Translations under genes and position numbers: made by a program | Shown here: positions 51,527 through 59,062 of the stretch, in pieces | How the letters are laid out: each line of letters starts with the position of its first letter | How positions within the stretch are numbered: the stretch's first letter is position 1 | Source of the DNA: CAYXEN01 sp964464035 | GTDB taxonomy: Bacteria > Krumholzibacteriota > Krumholzibacteriia > WVZY01 | NCBI GenBank assembly: GCA_964464035.1 | Contig: CAYXEN010000005.1 | Span: forward strand, 1-64,000 | Reading direction: 5' to 3' | DNA length: 64,000 nucleotides | The notes under the pieces: generated by a model | Seen by the model: only the letters and a program-made list of their open reading frames with translations | Told to the model about the DNA's origin: nothing | Databases searched by the model: none

Positions 51527-52427
51527 ATCTATGGCTGTCACCGAGATCGTTGCTTATCAGCATGATCGCATAATCCACCTGGATGTTTCCCAGCGCGAAG
51601 CCGGCCCCAAACGTGGCTCCATATGAATCATAGCCCGACTTGTACCCCGCCCTCAGGTAGAGGCGGCGGGAATAACTGTACTCGAACCCCAGGTGCTCCT
51701 TGAGTTCCCCGTCGTTGGGAAAGAGCAGATCGAGGGTAAGAAGAACGTCGCCGCGGGCCGAGGGGACCTCTCTCTGGTAGCTTCCTCCCACTTTTATCAC
51801 GCGGGGCAGGGCGAATTTCTCGGAAACGAACTTCATGGGGGCTCCAAGATTGGCTATGACCGCCGCCATCTTCAAGCCGGGGATCCTGCTCACGTGATAC
51901 AGGCCGACGTCGAACGCCATCCCCCGGGCCGAAGTATCGTCGATCCTCTCGTATATCGGCTTGAGGGCGACTCCCGCCGCCAGGTTGGGAAGCACGTACC
52001 GGGAGAAGGCGACGGTGACCGTGACGTCGTAGACGGGGAACGTACCGAGAGAAGACGATGTTGGAACATTTTCGTACCTGTCCAGCTCATCCGTGTAGAA
52101 TCCCGTGAACGCAAAACCCAGGGTTCCGAAATCGGTCTCGTGGGTGAGGGCCGCTTGTTCGAGGCGCGTGGACATGAAATACTCGTTGTGCATGAGTATT
52201 CCATTCGTGCCGAGAACCGCGGCCATGGCGCCGGGGTTCCAGAAAACGCTGGAAGCGTCTTCCCCCACCGCAATGAAAGCTTCGCCCATGCCGGACGCTC
52301 TCGCACCGACCCCGGCCCTCAACACAAGGGCGCCGGCGTCGCCGGGACTGCCGGCTCGGGCTTCGCCGAAGAGAAGCACACCAAGAATGCAGAGAACCAT
52401 TATCCTCGACGCTTTTACCGCGTGCAT
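51504..52427 (-). CDS. PorV/PorQ-type outer-membrane protein
   Basis: A 307-residue protein starting at ATG 52427 (AAGG eight bases upstream); a GTG at 52436 is an alternative. Its signal peptide (IMVLCILGVLLFGEARA) leads into the signature GVGARASGMGEAFIAVGEDASSVFWNPGAMA, the PorV/PorQ/UPF0164 N-terminal motif. The remainder is a 14-stranded-barrel-like sequence ending LGDSHRFSLAFGL. It begins 13 nt after the stop of the large M6-like gene and is surely co-transcribed with it. In Bacteroidota, PorV delivers type IX cargo to the surface; pairing of a PorV-like barrel with one secreted cargo gene suggests a dedicated export partner. It overlaps the LpxH-like gene by 23 nt in the opposite orientation. 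Confidence 0.85.
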   Translation of the reverse strand: MHAVKASRIMVLCILGVLLFGEARAGSPGDAGALVLRAGVGARASGMGEAFIAVGEDASSVFWNPGAMAAVLGTNGILMHNEYFMSTRLEQAALTHETDFGTLGFAFTGFYTDELDRYENVPTSSSLGTFPVYDVTVTVAFSRYVLPNLAAGVALKPIYERIDDTSARGMAFDVGLYHVSRIPGLKMAAVIANLGAPMKFVSEKFALPRVIKVGGSYQREVPSARGDVLLTLDLLFPNDGELKEHLGFEYSYSRRLYLRAGYKSGYDSYGATFGAGFALGNIQVDYAIMLISNDLGDSHRFSLAFGL

Positions 52428-52440
52428 TTTTCTCACCTTC

Positions 52441-55400
52441 TCACCTGCTTACAGCAATCGTCTTTACCATCACGTCGGATTGATTCGAGCCCCTCACGTG
52501 CAACCTCAAGAAATATACGCCACTGCTCAAGCCTCCGATATCGAATCTCTCATCGAAGATGTATCCCGCCGTTCCGCCCGGGTTCTCCCCCCTGAACGTT
52601 TTCGACAAGGCCAATTCTCCTTCCATATTATAGATCTCCACCGTGACGTCCGCCATGCCGTTGAGCACCAGCCGGGCGTGGACCTCCGACGATCTTACCG
52701 GGTTGGGATAGACGAGAAAAGAGCCTTTTTCGGCCAGCCCCTCTCTTTGCCGTTTCGGGAACACCGATTGCGTCCTGCCCCAGCGGAGGTTCCCGTTTCG
52801 ATATGAGCCCCAGAAAACCACGTCACCGCTTCGGGACGACGGCAGGTTCTGGATCGACAGGATGGATGTGTTTCGAATCATCATCGAATCCGTCACCGCA
52901 TCCTGGTACTCGAAGATCTCGGAACTCCCGGACATGACCAGTGACAGATCCCCGCTCCCGTCAAGATCGCAAAGCGTCGGGGTCACGTACATCCCTCCCG
53001 GCCCCTGCCTTGGAAACGTCGGCGGCGAAGCGCCTTGCGCGTCGAATGCGTGGAGCGAACCATCTTCTCCCCTGTAGACGACCTCTATCCCGCCGTCTCC
53101 GTCTATGTCCGCTATGACGGGAGCGGGAGGGGCGAACTTCATCATTCCCGCGGGACCGGGCGGCGCATCGATCGGTCGAATCCGCCTGGGCCAGTCCAGG
53201 AGATCCTTGCCGTCGAACGTGAGAAGATAGAAATAATCGGAATCGACGAGGGCGATCTCCATGACCCCGTCGGCGTTCACGTCGCCGAGGGCGGGGGGGG
53301 AAGGGTTGTTTCCTCTCAGGTCCACGACGGAGAGTTTCCGATAGCGTAATTCCGGACGGGCGCTGCTGTCGTAGATCAACAGCCTTCCATCGGGAAGGGT
53401 GGTCACCACTTCGTCTATGCCGTCGGCGTCGACATCCCCGACGGCGGGCGCGGCGAGCACGAGCGTGCTGTCGGCGTGGAAAGAAGGCGACATGGGTACT
53501 TCCACCGACCAATCGGCGGTTGCTTGGGCCTCGTCGAGCACCGTCCGGGGCGTCCCCGCCGCACCCGGCGCCGAGAAGATCGCATTGTCCTTGACCGGAA
53601 CATAGGAGAGCCCGAAAACGGAACGGATCGTATCCGCCCAGGCGATCACCACGCCGTCAGTGGGGAAAGAAGGATCATCGCAGATGCCGTACGCAGGAGC
53701 CGAGCATATTTGACCGTGGATGACGGCCGGCCAGTAGGATGCATATCTTTGGTCGGGAGGCTTCACCGCGAACCCCCCGGCGTCGATGAGCGAAACGCGG
53801 AGGCTGTCCGATGTATGCTCGACCAGTACCACCTCCATGATCCCGTCACCGTGAATGTCCACGAGCATGGGGGCGGCGGCTATGGGAAGCCCCGCGTGAA
53901 GGACTCCTTCGGTGAGAGGGTCGCCGTCTCCGTCGGTCACTTCGGTCGAGTCACCGTGCCATGCATAGAGACGGCCGCTTCTCGAAGCCGCCACTATCTC
54001 GTCGCCCTGCGCACCGTCCATATCACCTGCAGCCGCTGCACCCACCCACTCGGCTCCGGGAGCCGTGAAGTAAGGTGAGATCGTGCGAGGATCCCCGTCC
54101 CGGTCGACGTACTCGGTGCCGTCCGAATTGAAAGCATAGACCCGCCCCCCGGCGGCCATGACCAGGAGTTCGCTTCTACCGTCGCCGTCGAGATCGACGG
54201 CAGTGGGAGGCTGGCGGGGCGTGGAATCGTTCCAAGTCGTGCTGGAAGAGACATACGGGTTGGCGAAGTCTACGTCCAGGGTCATGAAGCTGTCCGGCTT
54301 CGAGATCCCTGATAACACTATTCCGGTGGGAACTCCTCCGTTCGAGTCGGAGGAGGGTTTCGTGTCCGGCCCGAAGCTATCGTTGTGCCCCTTCCTGAAA
54401 CTGTCATAGTAGCTCCCCTGCGAGAAGAAACCTAGGCCGTCCAGATCCTGGATGCCGTCCGCCTCTTCGAGGTCGACGCCCTTGCGTTCGGCGAAGTCGT
54501 TGGGCAGATGACCGCTGGTAAGGTTGGCCAATATCACGCCTTCATCGATGTGCCATACATAGATCCCGGAACCGGTATCGACGTAGCGCCTCAGGATACC
54601 GCCGGCGTCGGGATCGGGGCGAACCTCGTATGGATTGGTGAGATCGGTGAGGAAGAAGTCGAATTCCGCCCCGAGCAGCGAATCGGCGTTGCCGGGAACC
54701 ACGAGGTCGGAATCGAGGTTCACGAAAGTGAACAGGCTGTCGAAGTTCGTATCGTGCACGCGGTTCACGACGAGAAAGTACTCGCGCTCGTTGATCGGTA
54801 TCTTCAAGCAGGCCGTATCTCCCGGCGACGGCGTATTGATGTCGTGCAAACGAAACCGCCCGGGCCGATCCACCGTCAGGGGGTCGACCCATCCCGCCAG
54901 GACGCGGTTGAACGCGCTGGGGAAGGCGGGAATGAACCCCAGAGCCGTGTACAATCCCCAGGACATCAAGTCGTAGTTTCCCGCCCCCATCGAGTCGAAA
55001 CCGAGTTCGGGCGTGCCGTCGAACAGAGGAAGAAGTCCTATCCGGCTCCCTATCTCGAAGGCCCATATCCCGAGCGAACCGAGCGAGGTGATGTCCTGCC
55101 CCGCATTGGCCGGCGCGATTGCGAAGTTGTCCACGTAGAAGGGCTTGCCCTGAAGCGAATCATCGGTGGCCAACCCGGCGATCGAACTGTCGGGGAAAGC
55201 GTTCCTGATATCGGCCAGGTCGAAGAAACTCGACCACAGCTGTTCGCGCGAGTCGTCGAAGGAATCCGTCTCCTGCCCGGCCCCTGCGTGGATTATGAAA
55301 AGGGTATGGTAGCGACTTAGGTCCCAGGATGCATCGACGCTGTCGATCACGGTACGGGCCAGCTCCACGACCCTCGTCTCCTCCTCGGGATCATAACCGT

Positions 55401-55815
55401 AGTAGCCCATCTTCTCGGGCATGGTGTAGACGTGCCCGATGAGATCCCACGTCAGCGTGAATCTTCCCCGCGAGGCCCCTATGAAGTAATCGCGCAGGTG
55501 TTTGAGCTCGTTGGCGAAGAAGAGCGAATCCCGCTTCTCCGGCCTGAGGCTGCCCGGTCGACCTCCCATCAAGCTGTCCGCGAATTGAACCTGGACCACC
55601 AGGAGACGCAAGGTGTCCGGCATGGAGACGAAGCCGCTCATGAGGTCTTCCAGCCGGCGCTCCTGGAAGATATTCAGCCTCGGCGGCGCGTTTTTCGGCA
55701 CCGCGTATGCGGCCGCTTTGCCGGTCTTGCCGTAATGGGGAACTCTGCTTTTCGCGCTTGTGGTTGCGGGGAGCAGAGCGAGGGCGATGAGACAGTAAAA
55801 AAAGAACTTTTTCAT
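52441..55815 (-). CDS. M6-like protein with lost zinc motif, FG-GAP repeats and sorting tail
   Basis: An 1124-residue secreted protein beginning at ATG 55815 (TTG 55821 is possible). After the signal peptide comes an immune-inhibitor-A/M6-like domain (about residues 65-330) in which the expected AHExGHxLGLPDLYD is WAFEIGSRIGLLPLFD: both zinc His are replaced (Phe253, Ser257) while Glu254 stays. MGAGNYDLMSWG downstream keeps the family pattern. Residues 510-1000 hold at least six FG-GAP/VCBS-type repeats (VDLDGDGRSELLVM; GDVDADGIDEVVTT; ADIDGDGGIEVVYR), which form a beta-propeller. The end is a FlgD-like sorting domain (LVYPNPVRSSEVHARLVLNG...VYFLRLHVRG). It is a likely pseudoprotease and cell-surface adhesin or scaffold. 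Confidence 0.88.
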   Translation of the reverse strand: MKKFFFYCLIALALLPATTSAKSRVPHYGKTGKAAAYAVPKNAPPRLNIFQERRLEDLMSGFVSMPDTLRLLVVQVQFADSLMGGRPGSLRPEKRDSLFFANELKHLRDYFIGASRGRFTLTWDLIGHVYTMPEKMGYYGYDPEEETRVVELARTVIDSVDASWDLSRYHTLFIIHAGAGQETDSFDDSREQLWSSFFDLADIRNAFPDSSIAGLATDDSLQGKPFYVDNFAIAPANAGQDITSLGSLGIWAFEIGSRIGLLPLFDGTPELGFDSMGAGNYDLMSWGLYTALGFIPAFPSAFNRVLAGWVDPLTVDRPGRFRLHDINTPSPGDTACLKIPINEREYFLVVNRVHDTNFDSLFTFVNLDSDLVVPGNADSLLGAEFDFFLTDLTNPYEVRPDPDAGGILRRYVDTGSGIYVWHIDEGVILANLTSGHLPNDFAERKGVDLEEADGIQDLDGLGFFSQGSYYDSFRKGHNDSFGPDTKPSSDSNGGVPTGIVLSGISKPDSFMTLDVDFANPYVSSSTTWNDSTPRQPPTAVDLDGDGRSELLVMAAGGRVYAFNSDGTEYVDRDGDPRTISPYFTAPGAEWVGAAAAGDMDGAQGDEIVAASRSGRLYAWHGDSTEVTDGDGDPLTEGVLHAGLPIAAAPMLVDIHGDGIMEVVLVEHTSDSLRVSLIDAGGFAVKPPDQRYASYWPAVIHGQICSAPAYGICDDPSFPTDGVVIAWADTIRSVFGLSYVPVKDNAIFSAPGAAGTPRTVLDEAQATADWSVEVPMSPSFHADSTLVLAAPAVGDVDADGIDEVVTTLPDGRLLIYDSSARPELRYRKLSVVDLRGNNPSPPALGDVNADGVMEIALVDSDYFYLLTFDGKDLLDWPRRIRPIDAPPGPAGMMKFAPPAPVIADIDGDGGIEVVYRGEDGSLHAFDAQGASPPTFPRQGPGGMYVTPTLCDLDGSGDLSLVMSGSSEIFEYQDAVTDSMMIRNTSILSIQNLPSSRSGDVVFWGSYRNGNLRWGRTQSVFPKRQREGLAEKGSFLVYPNPVRSSEVHARLVLNGMADVTVEIYNMEGELALSKTFRGENPGGTAGYIFDERFDIGGLSSGVYFLRLHVRGSNQSDVMVKTIAVSR

Positions 55816-55854
55816 TTGCAAGTGTAGCGAAAAGACACGTTGACGATTGAAACG

Positions 55855-55883
55855 AATTTAACCGACAGCATCACGTCGGTCAA
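55855..55883 (-). promoter_or_regulatory. Sigma-70 promoter with a dyad filling the spacer
   Basis: Minus strand TTGACC, 17 nt, TAAATT. Predicted start is about 55848, 33 nt before ATG 55815. The spacer holds ACCGAC-N8-GTCGGT (55861-55880), a possible repressor site. Confidence 0.6.
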
Positions 55884-55888
55884 TAGTA

Positions 55889-55951
55889 AAGGGGAGCTTG
55901 CTTCGGTAAACCCCGCCCCTGATCGAAGTCTACCTCTGTCAAACTCCCCTT
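55889..55951 (-). terminator. Structured hairpin downstream of the DUF4384 gene
   Basis: Minus strand AAGGGGAGTTTG pairs with CAAGCTCCCCTT (12 bp, one G-T pair), enclosing GGTAGAC/GTTTACC, and is followed by TACTATTG with few T. It may end the DUF4384 operon. Further dyads occur up to the stop at 56059, including CAACGC-N7-GCGTTG. Confidence 0.45.
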
Positions 55952-56058
55952 CTGGTCGGCTCACTCAACCAGCCTGCTTCGCAACGCTTTTCCTGCGTTG
56001 TCTCTCTACCAGCCAACCATTCCTCTCAAGCAACGATGGGGGTAAACCCTCGGCCGGC

Positions 56059-57159
56059 TCAATGTCTCTTCGACCTCTTGCCGGCATGACCTTTCCCGGA
56101 GAATACTTTCCTTGCGGAAACCTTTCTCGCAATGGAGCTCTTGCCGAGACTCTCTCTCGTTCCATGTATCTTCATCGCTCCATGTTTCGACCGGCGCACG
56201 GCGTTCCTGCTTTTCATATTCTCGGCCGCGTTGAAACGGTCGCGAAGGGCGATTTTTTTCTCGATCCCCGGTCGCGCACGGCGCGTGACAAGCCGGTCGC
56301 GCATGGCTTGCGGCTTCATCACTGAATGCCGCTCGTTGATTCTTCGGGAGACCTTCCTCTTGCCGCCGTGTCCACGCAAAGCCACGCGCTTTCTCATTTC
56401 GCCTCCGGCCCTCACTATGCGGGCGCTCTTGCGTTTCGCAGCCGGCAACCTGTACGTGGGCTTGAGGACGCGGTACGGATTGTTGTGATGCTCGCGATAC
56501 GCCCTGTAGACGACGTTGAATTCATAATCGTAAGGATCGACTTCATAGCCGTAGCCGAAGTAGAGGTACCTCGGGTACGGCACCCATTCACGAACATAGA
56601 AATGTGAAACACTCACACTCACCAGTTCGAGGGAGATCCTCGGGGGCAGCAGCGAGACATAGAAGCGCTTGCATGCTATGAAAGGATCCCCGTAGATCCT
56701 GAAACCGGCCGTGCCGGCGAAGATCTCCAGCCCGTATGATGAATAGACGAAGGGCACCGGGCTGGCCACGGCGAATATGTACGCGATTCCCCGCTGGCCC
56801 GGTGAATGGAAAATATCATAGGCATCGGGCTCGAACCTGTAGACGATGCCGCCTCGCACGAAGGCTTCCGCATCGGGGCCGAACGGAAAGACCACGTGGA
56901 TGAAGCCGTCGGTATCGACGACGTACACTGTCGCGTAGCAGTCTCCGGCCGCTCGGAGGTAGAACACGACGCCGTCTTCGGATGGATAGACGTCACCGTC
57001 GTCGTCAAGCCAGACCCTGATGTCGGTGGCATGCCTGTATCCATAACCGTCCCGCTCGCAAGCCGCGGAATCGACCGCTCCCGCCGGTGACAGGAAGGCA
57101 AGGAACACCGCCGCCGCCATAAGCGCGTTCGTTATTCTTCTAATCGCGGGAGTACTCAT
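56059..57159 (-). CDS. DUF4384-like exported protein with very basic tail
   Basis: A 366-residue protein with a signal peptide (NALMAAAVFLAFLSPAGA). Residues 45-130 fit the DUF4384 pattern (DIRVWLDDDGDVYPSEDGVVFYLRAAGDCYATVYVVDTDGFIHVVFP). A Tyr/Phe-rich beta region follows (YPRYLYFGYGYEVDPYDYEF). From about residue 235 to the end the chain is extremely Arg/Lys-rich (KRKSARIVRAGG...RKVFSGKGHAGKRSKRH), with roughly one basic residue in three. Such a tail suggests binding to DNA, polyanions or acidic surfaces. It starts 1 nt after the stop of the FN3 lipoprotein gene, in the same sigma-54-associated operon. Function is unknown. Confidence 0.75.
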   Translation of the reverse strand: MSTPAIRRITNALMAAAVFLAFLSPAGAVDSAACERDGYGYRHATDIRVWLDDDGDVYPSEDGVVFYLRAAGDCYATVYVVDTDGFIHVVFPFGPDAEAFVRGGIVYRFEPDAYDIFHSPGQRGIAYIFAVASPVPFVYSSYGLEIFAGTAGFRIYGDPFIACKRFYVSLLPPRISLELVSVSVSHFYVREWVPYPRYLYFGYGYEVDPYDYEFNVVYRAYREHHNNPYRVLKPTYRLPAAKRKSARIVRAGGEMRKRVALRGHGGKRKVSRRINERHSVMKPQAMRDRLVTRRARPGIEKKIALRDRFNAAENMKSRNAVRRSKHGAMKIHGTRESLGKSSIARKVSARKVFSGKGHAGKRSKRH

Positions 57160-57160
57160 A

Positions 57161-58042
57161 TCACTTGCCTCCTCCAGGGGTGGGATTCCCGCCGCTCGCG
57201 ATGAGCTCGGGATTGTCGGGATCCACCTGGTACGCCCAATCCAGGGTCACGTGATCCGGAGTGACCTCGGCGACGTATATCTTTGCGTAATTGAAACTGC
57301 CCTTGGTATCGAGAACCCTCACTATGTAACTGTGGCCGGGAATCACCGCCACTCTCTTCAACGGGGCCCATCCGTTCAAAGGCGCCCAGTCGACTTCATC
57401 GAGTGTCTCGACGTAGCCGAAATCCTGGATGTCCACTCCGGTGCCCGCGGCGAAAAGCGTGTACTCTCCGTTGGGCGTTCCGAAGTAGATATCGGTCGTG
57501 GAGGAATTCCAAGCCTGAGCGGCTCCGGTAAGTGAGGAGAAATCGTAGCCGCTCAGGCTGCTGTTTTGCCCCAGGTAGTCGTAGAGAACCAGATTCATGC
57601 CTTCCGGTCTCGGGGTATCGAAGACGTCCTCGTAGCTGAGCTCGCTCTCGAAGCCTTCGGTATCGTAGGCCAGAACGGCATAGTATTTCGTGACACCATT
57701 GGTCACGTTGTAGTCGTCGTACCAATTCCTTTCGGGGGGAACATCGGCGAGAAACTGGTATAGATTGCCGCCGTCGTTGTTGAAGTAAACGGCATAACCG
57801 GCCAGATCGGGCTCGCGGTTCGGGTTCCAATATATGCTGACGACTCCGTCCCCCGTCACGCTATAGACACCGTCGGGTGGCGTAGGGGGGAAATTGTCCA
57901 CCACCACGACGGTGTCATAGACCGTGTTGTCCTCGCAATTGTTGCAACACCCTCCGAGAATGAAAACCAGCAGGGTTACGGCCCCGAAGCCGATCATGAT
58001 CTTGGCCGTGTTTCCGATCCGTATGCCGCGTTCACTTTTCAT
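57161..58042 (-). CDS. Lipoprotein with fibronectin type III-like domain
   Basis: A 293-residue protein starting at ATG 58042, with AGGAGAGG upstream; ATG 58000 is an alternative (see the overlapping sigma-54 site). A lipoprotein signal (VTLLVFILGGC) is followed by an FN3-like domain (about residues 50-140: DNFPPTPPDGVYSVTGDGVVSIYWNPNREPDLAGYAVYFNN...GVTKYYAVLAYDTEGFESELS) and a C-terminal region with repeated strand patterns, ending NPELIASGGNPTPGGGK. It is co-transcribed with the DUF4384 gene (1 nt gap). An exact TGGCAC-N5-TTGC motif lies just 16 nt upstream. The role is unknown; an envelope accessory protein is likely. Confidence 0.78.
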   Translation of the reverse strand: MKSERGIRIGNTAKIMIGFGAVTLLVFILGGCCNNCEDNTVYDTVVVVDNFPPTPPDGVYSVTGDGVVSIYWNPNREPDLAGYAVYFNNDGGNLYQFLADVPPERNWYDDYNVTNGVTKYYAVLAYDTEGFESELSYEDVFDTPRPEGMNLVLYDYLGQNSSLSGYDFSSLTGAAQAWNSSTTDIYFGTPNGEYTLFAAGTGVDIQDFGYVETLDEVDWAPLNGWAPLKRVAVIPGHSYIVRVLDTKGSFNYAKIYVAEVTPDHVTLDWAYQVDPDNPELIASGGNPTPGGGK

Positions 58043-58058
58043 CTCGTCCTCTCCTACC

Positions 58059-58073
58059 GCAAGCCGTGTGCCA
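58059..58073 (-). promoter_or_regulatory. Exact sigma-54 promoter motif at the lipoprotein/DUF4384 operon
   Basis: Minus strand TGGCACACGGCTTGC, an exact TGGCAC-N5-TTGC match. The predicted start (about 58047) is only 5 nt before ATG 58042, and the ribosome site AGGAGAGG would lie mostly upstream of it. Either the message is nearly leaderless or translation starts at ATG 58000. Confidence 0.55.
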
Positions 58074-58202
58074 TGAGGCAAAAGAGAGGGGCGAGAGACC
58101 CGGAGGCGGATATAACTATTTGCATACATACGAGTTGGGCGATTCGACACCATGATGGACTAAGCGGGGCGATCGGCGGGACGGCATGGTAATTCGTTTT
58201 CT

Positions 58203-58232
58203 TCTATCGACAAGTGTCCTCGATAGAGGACA
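58203..58232. repeat. Overlapping alternating inverted repeats, candidate enhancer site
   Basis: Two interlocking dyads: TCTATCGA-N9-TCGATAGA (58203-58210/58220-58227) and TGTCCTC-N4-GAGGACA (58215-58221/58226-58232). They lie about 165-180 bp upstream of the sigma-54 start predicted at 58047, a usual enhancer distance. Confidence 0.45.
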
Positions 58233-58499
58233 TTGAAAGAAGTCATTCGCTGGGGGAATCGCCTCTGAACAGCCCGATTCCGGGAGGGCGGGATATCAAG
58301 GCCCAGAGGGCATTGCGGAGCCAAAATGCCTTTTTGTGCCCAAAAAGAAGAGGGACTTGTGATTTGAGCAACGGAGGGGATGTCCAGTTTTGCTCATTTC
58401 CTTGGATCTCGCCATTCCAGAGGTTCACAAGCGCCCTCTTCGCCCTTGATTCTACACAAAACCATGATCAATGGCAAGACAAAAATCAGATTATCGAAG

Positions 58500-58825
58500 G
58501 GTTCATAAAAAAAGCTGACATCCAACCTCTCATCCAGTCAATATTCGAGACCCCACCTCTCGAAATCAACTTACTCCTAAAAGCCAGCACAGGCTTTGAG
58601 AGGATACTATGGATGTCAGCTTTCGGGCGACTCTATGAGTCGCAATCACTTCATGGAGAAAATCGGTTTCCTCTTCCCGGGTTCTCGTTCCTTTTTCAAT
58701 CACCAGTCAGCGGGCACCTTTTTCTCCGCTTCGAAACCAGGATCCAAGCTCTCAGGGGGTGCCGCGCACCCCCCAGAACTTTCTCCCCCACAGACGGAAG
58801 TATTACGCACGGGATTACTTCCAGA
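58500..58825 (-). ncRNA. Predicted sigma-54-driven structured RNA
   Basis: The minus strand shows a dense series of hairpins between a sigma-54 promoter and a T-run. From the 5' end: GGAAGTA/TACTTCC (58796-58822); GGGGGTGC-N3-GCACCCCC (58755-58773); GAGGAAA-N4-TTTTCTC (58656-58673); GCGACTC-N3-GAGTCGC (58627-58643); then a multi-branch domain closed by a 14-bp stem (58511-58524 with 58610-58623), which contains CCTCTC/GAGAGG, AAAGCC/GGCTTT and TTCGAGA/TCTCGAA. The last stem ends in TTTTTTT. No known RNA family is recognised: it lacks tmRNA, 6S, SRP and RNase P signatures. This is inference from sequence only; covariation is untested. Confidence 0.6.
58511..58623 (-). terminator. Long-range 14-bp stem with T-run ending the predicted RNA
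   Basis: AAAGCTGACATCCA (58511-58524) is perfectly repeated as its reverse complement at 58610-58623. On the minus strand the second arm is followed by TTTTTTT. The loop region is itself structured (three smaller stems). This combines closing stem and intrinsic terminator. Confidence 0.6.
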
Positions 58826-58836
58826 CATATCCTAAG

Positions 58837-58851
58837 GCAAGAGGCGTGCCA
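58837..58851 (-). promoter_or_regulatory. Near-perfect sigma-54 promoter of the predicted RNA
   Basis: Minus strand TGGCACGCCTCTTGC matches TGGCACG-N4-TTGC exactly (the base after is C, not A/T). Predicted start is about 58825. The next protein start downstream is 780 bp away, so the product is more likely RNA. An AT-rich palindrome (58889-58902) lies about 70 bp upstream of the start and could be an IHF-like bend site. Confidence 0.68.
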
Positions 58852-59062
58852 CAGGAGTCTTGGAGCCACACAAAAACGGCGCTGTAACTTATTATATAAT
58901 AATTGTTTGTACGGTCGACTCGCGACGTCGTCCGGGGCTGGTCCAGGAGTTGGAGTCCAATGTAAAAGAATCTTGTCTCGCCGGGGGGATATAGGATTAA
59001 CTCTTATGCTTGCAGCACGTTACACAATCAAATGTTTTTATAAAAAGGTTTTCCAGGAAGGC

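Larger units (their letters stand above)
58043..59062. other. 1-kb gap without protein-coding genes, holding sigma-54 elements and an RNA
   Basis: No protein gene is supported here. On the minus strand the gap holds, right to left: the end of the activator gene, an AT palindrome TTATTATATAATAA (58889-58902), a sigma-54 promoter (58837-58851), the predicted RNA (58500-58825) with its terminator, then about 270 bp, the interlocking dyads (58203-58232) and a sigma-54 motif (58059-58073). A plus-strand reading frame crosses the same region but lacks gene signals. Confidence 0.6.

Noticed and set aside
58324..58340. Fourth sigma-54-like site TGGGCACAAAAAGGCAT on the minus strand
   Set aside because: It fits GG-N10-GC but has GGCA in place of TTGC and lies between better sites; too weak to claim.
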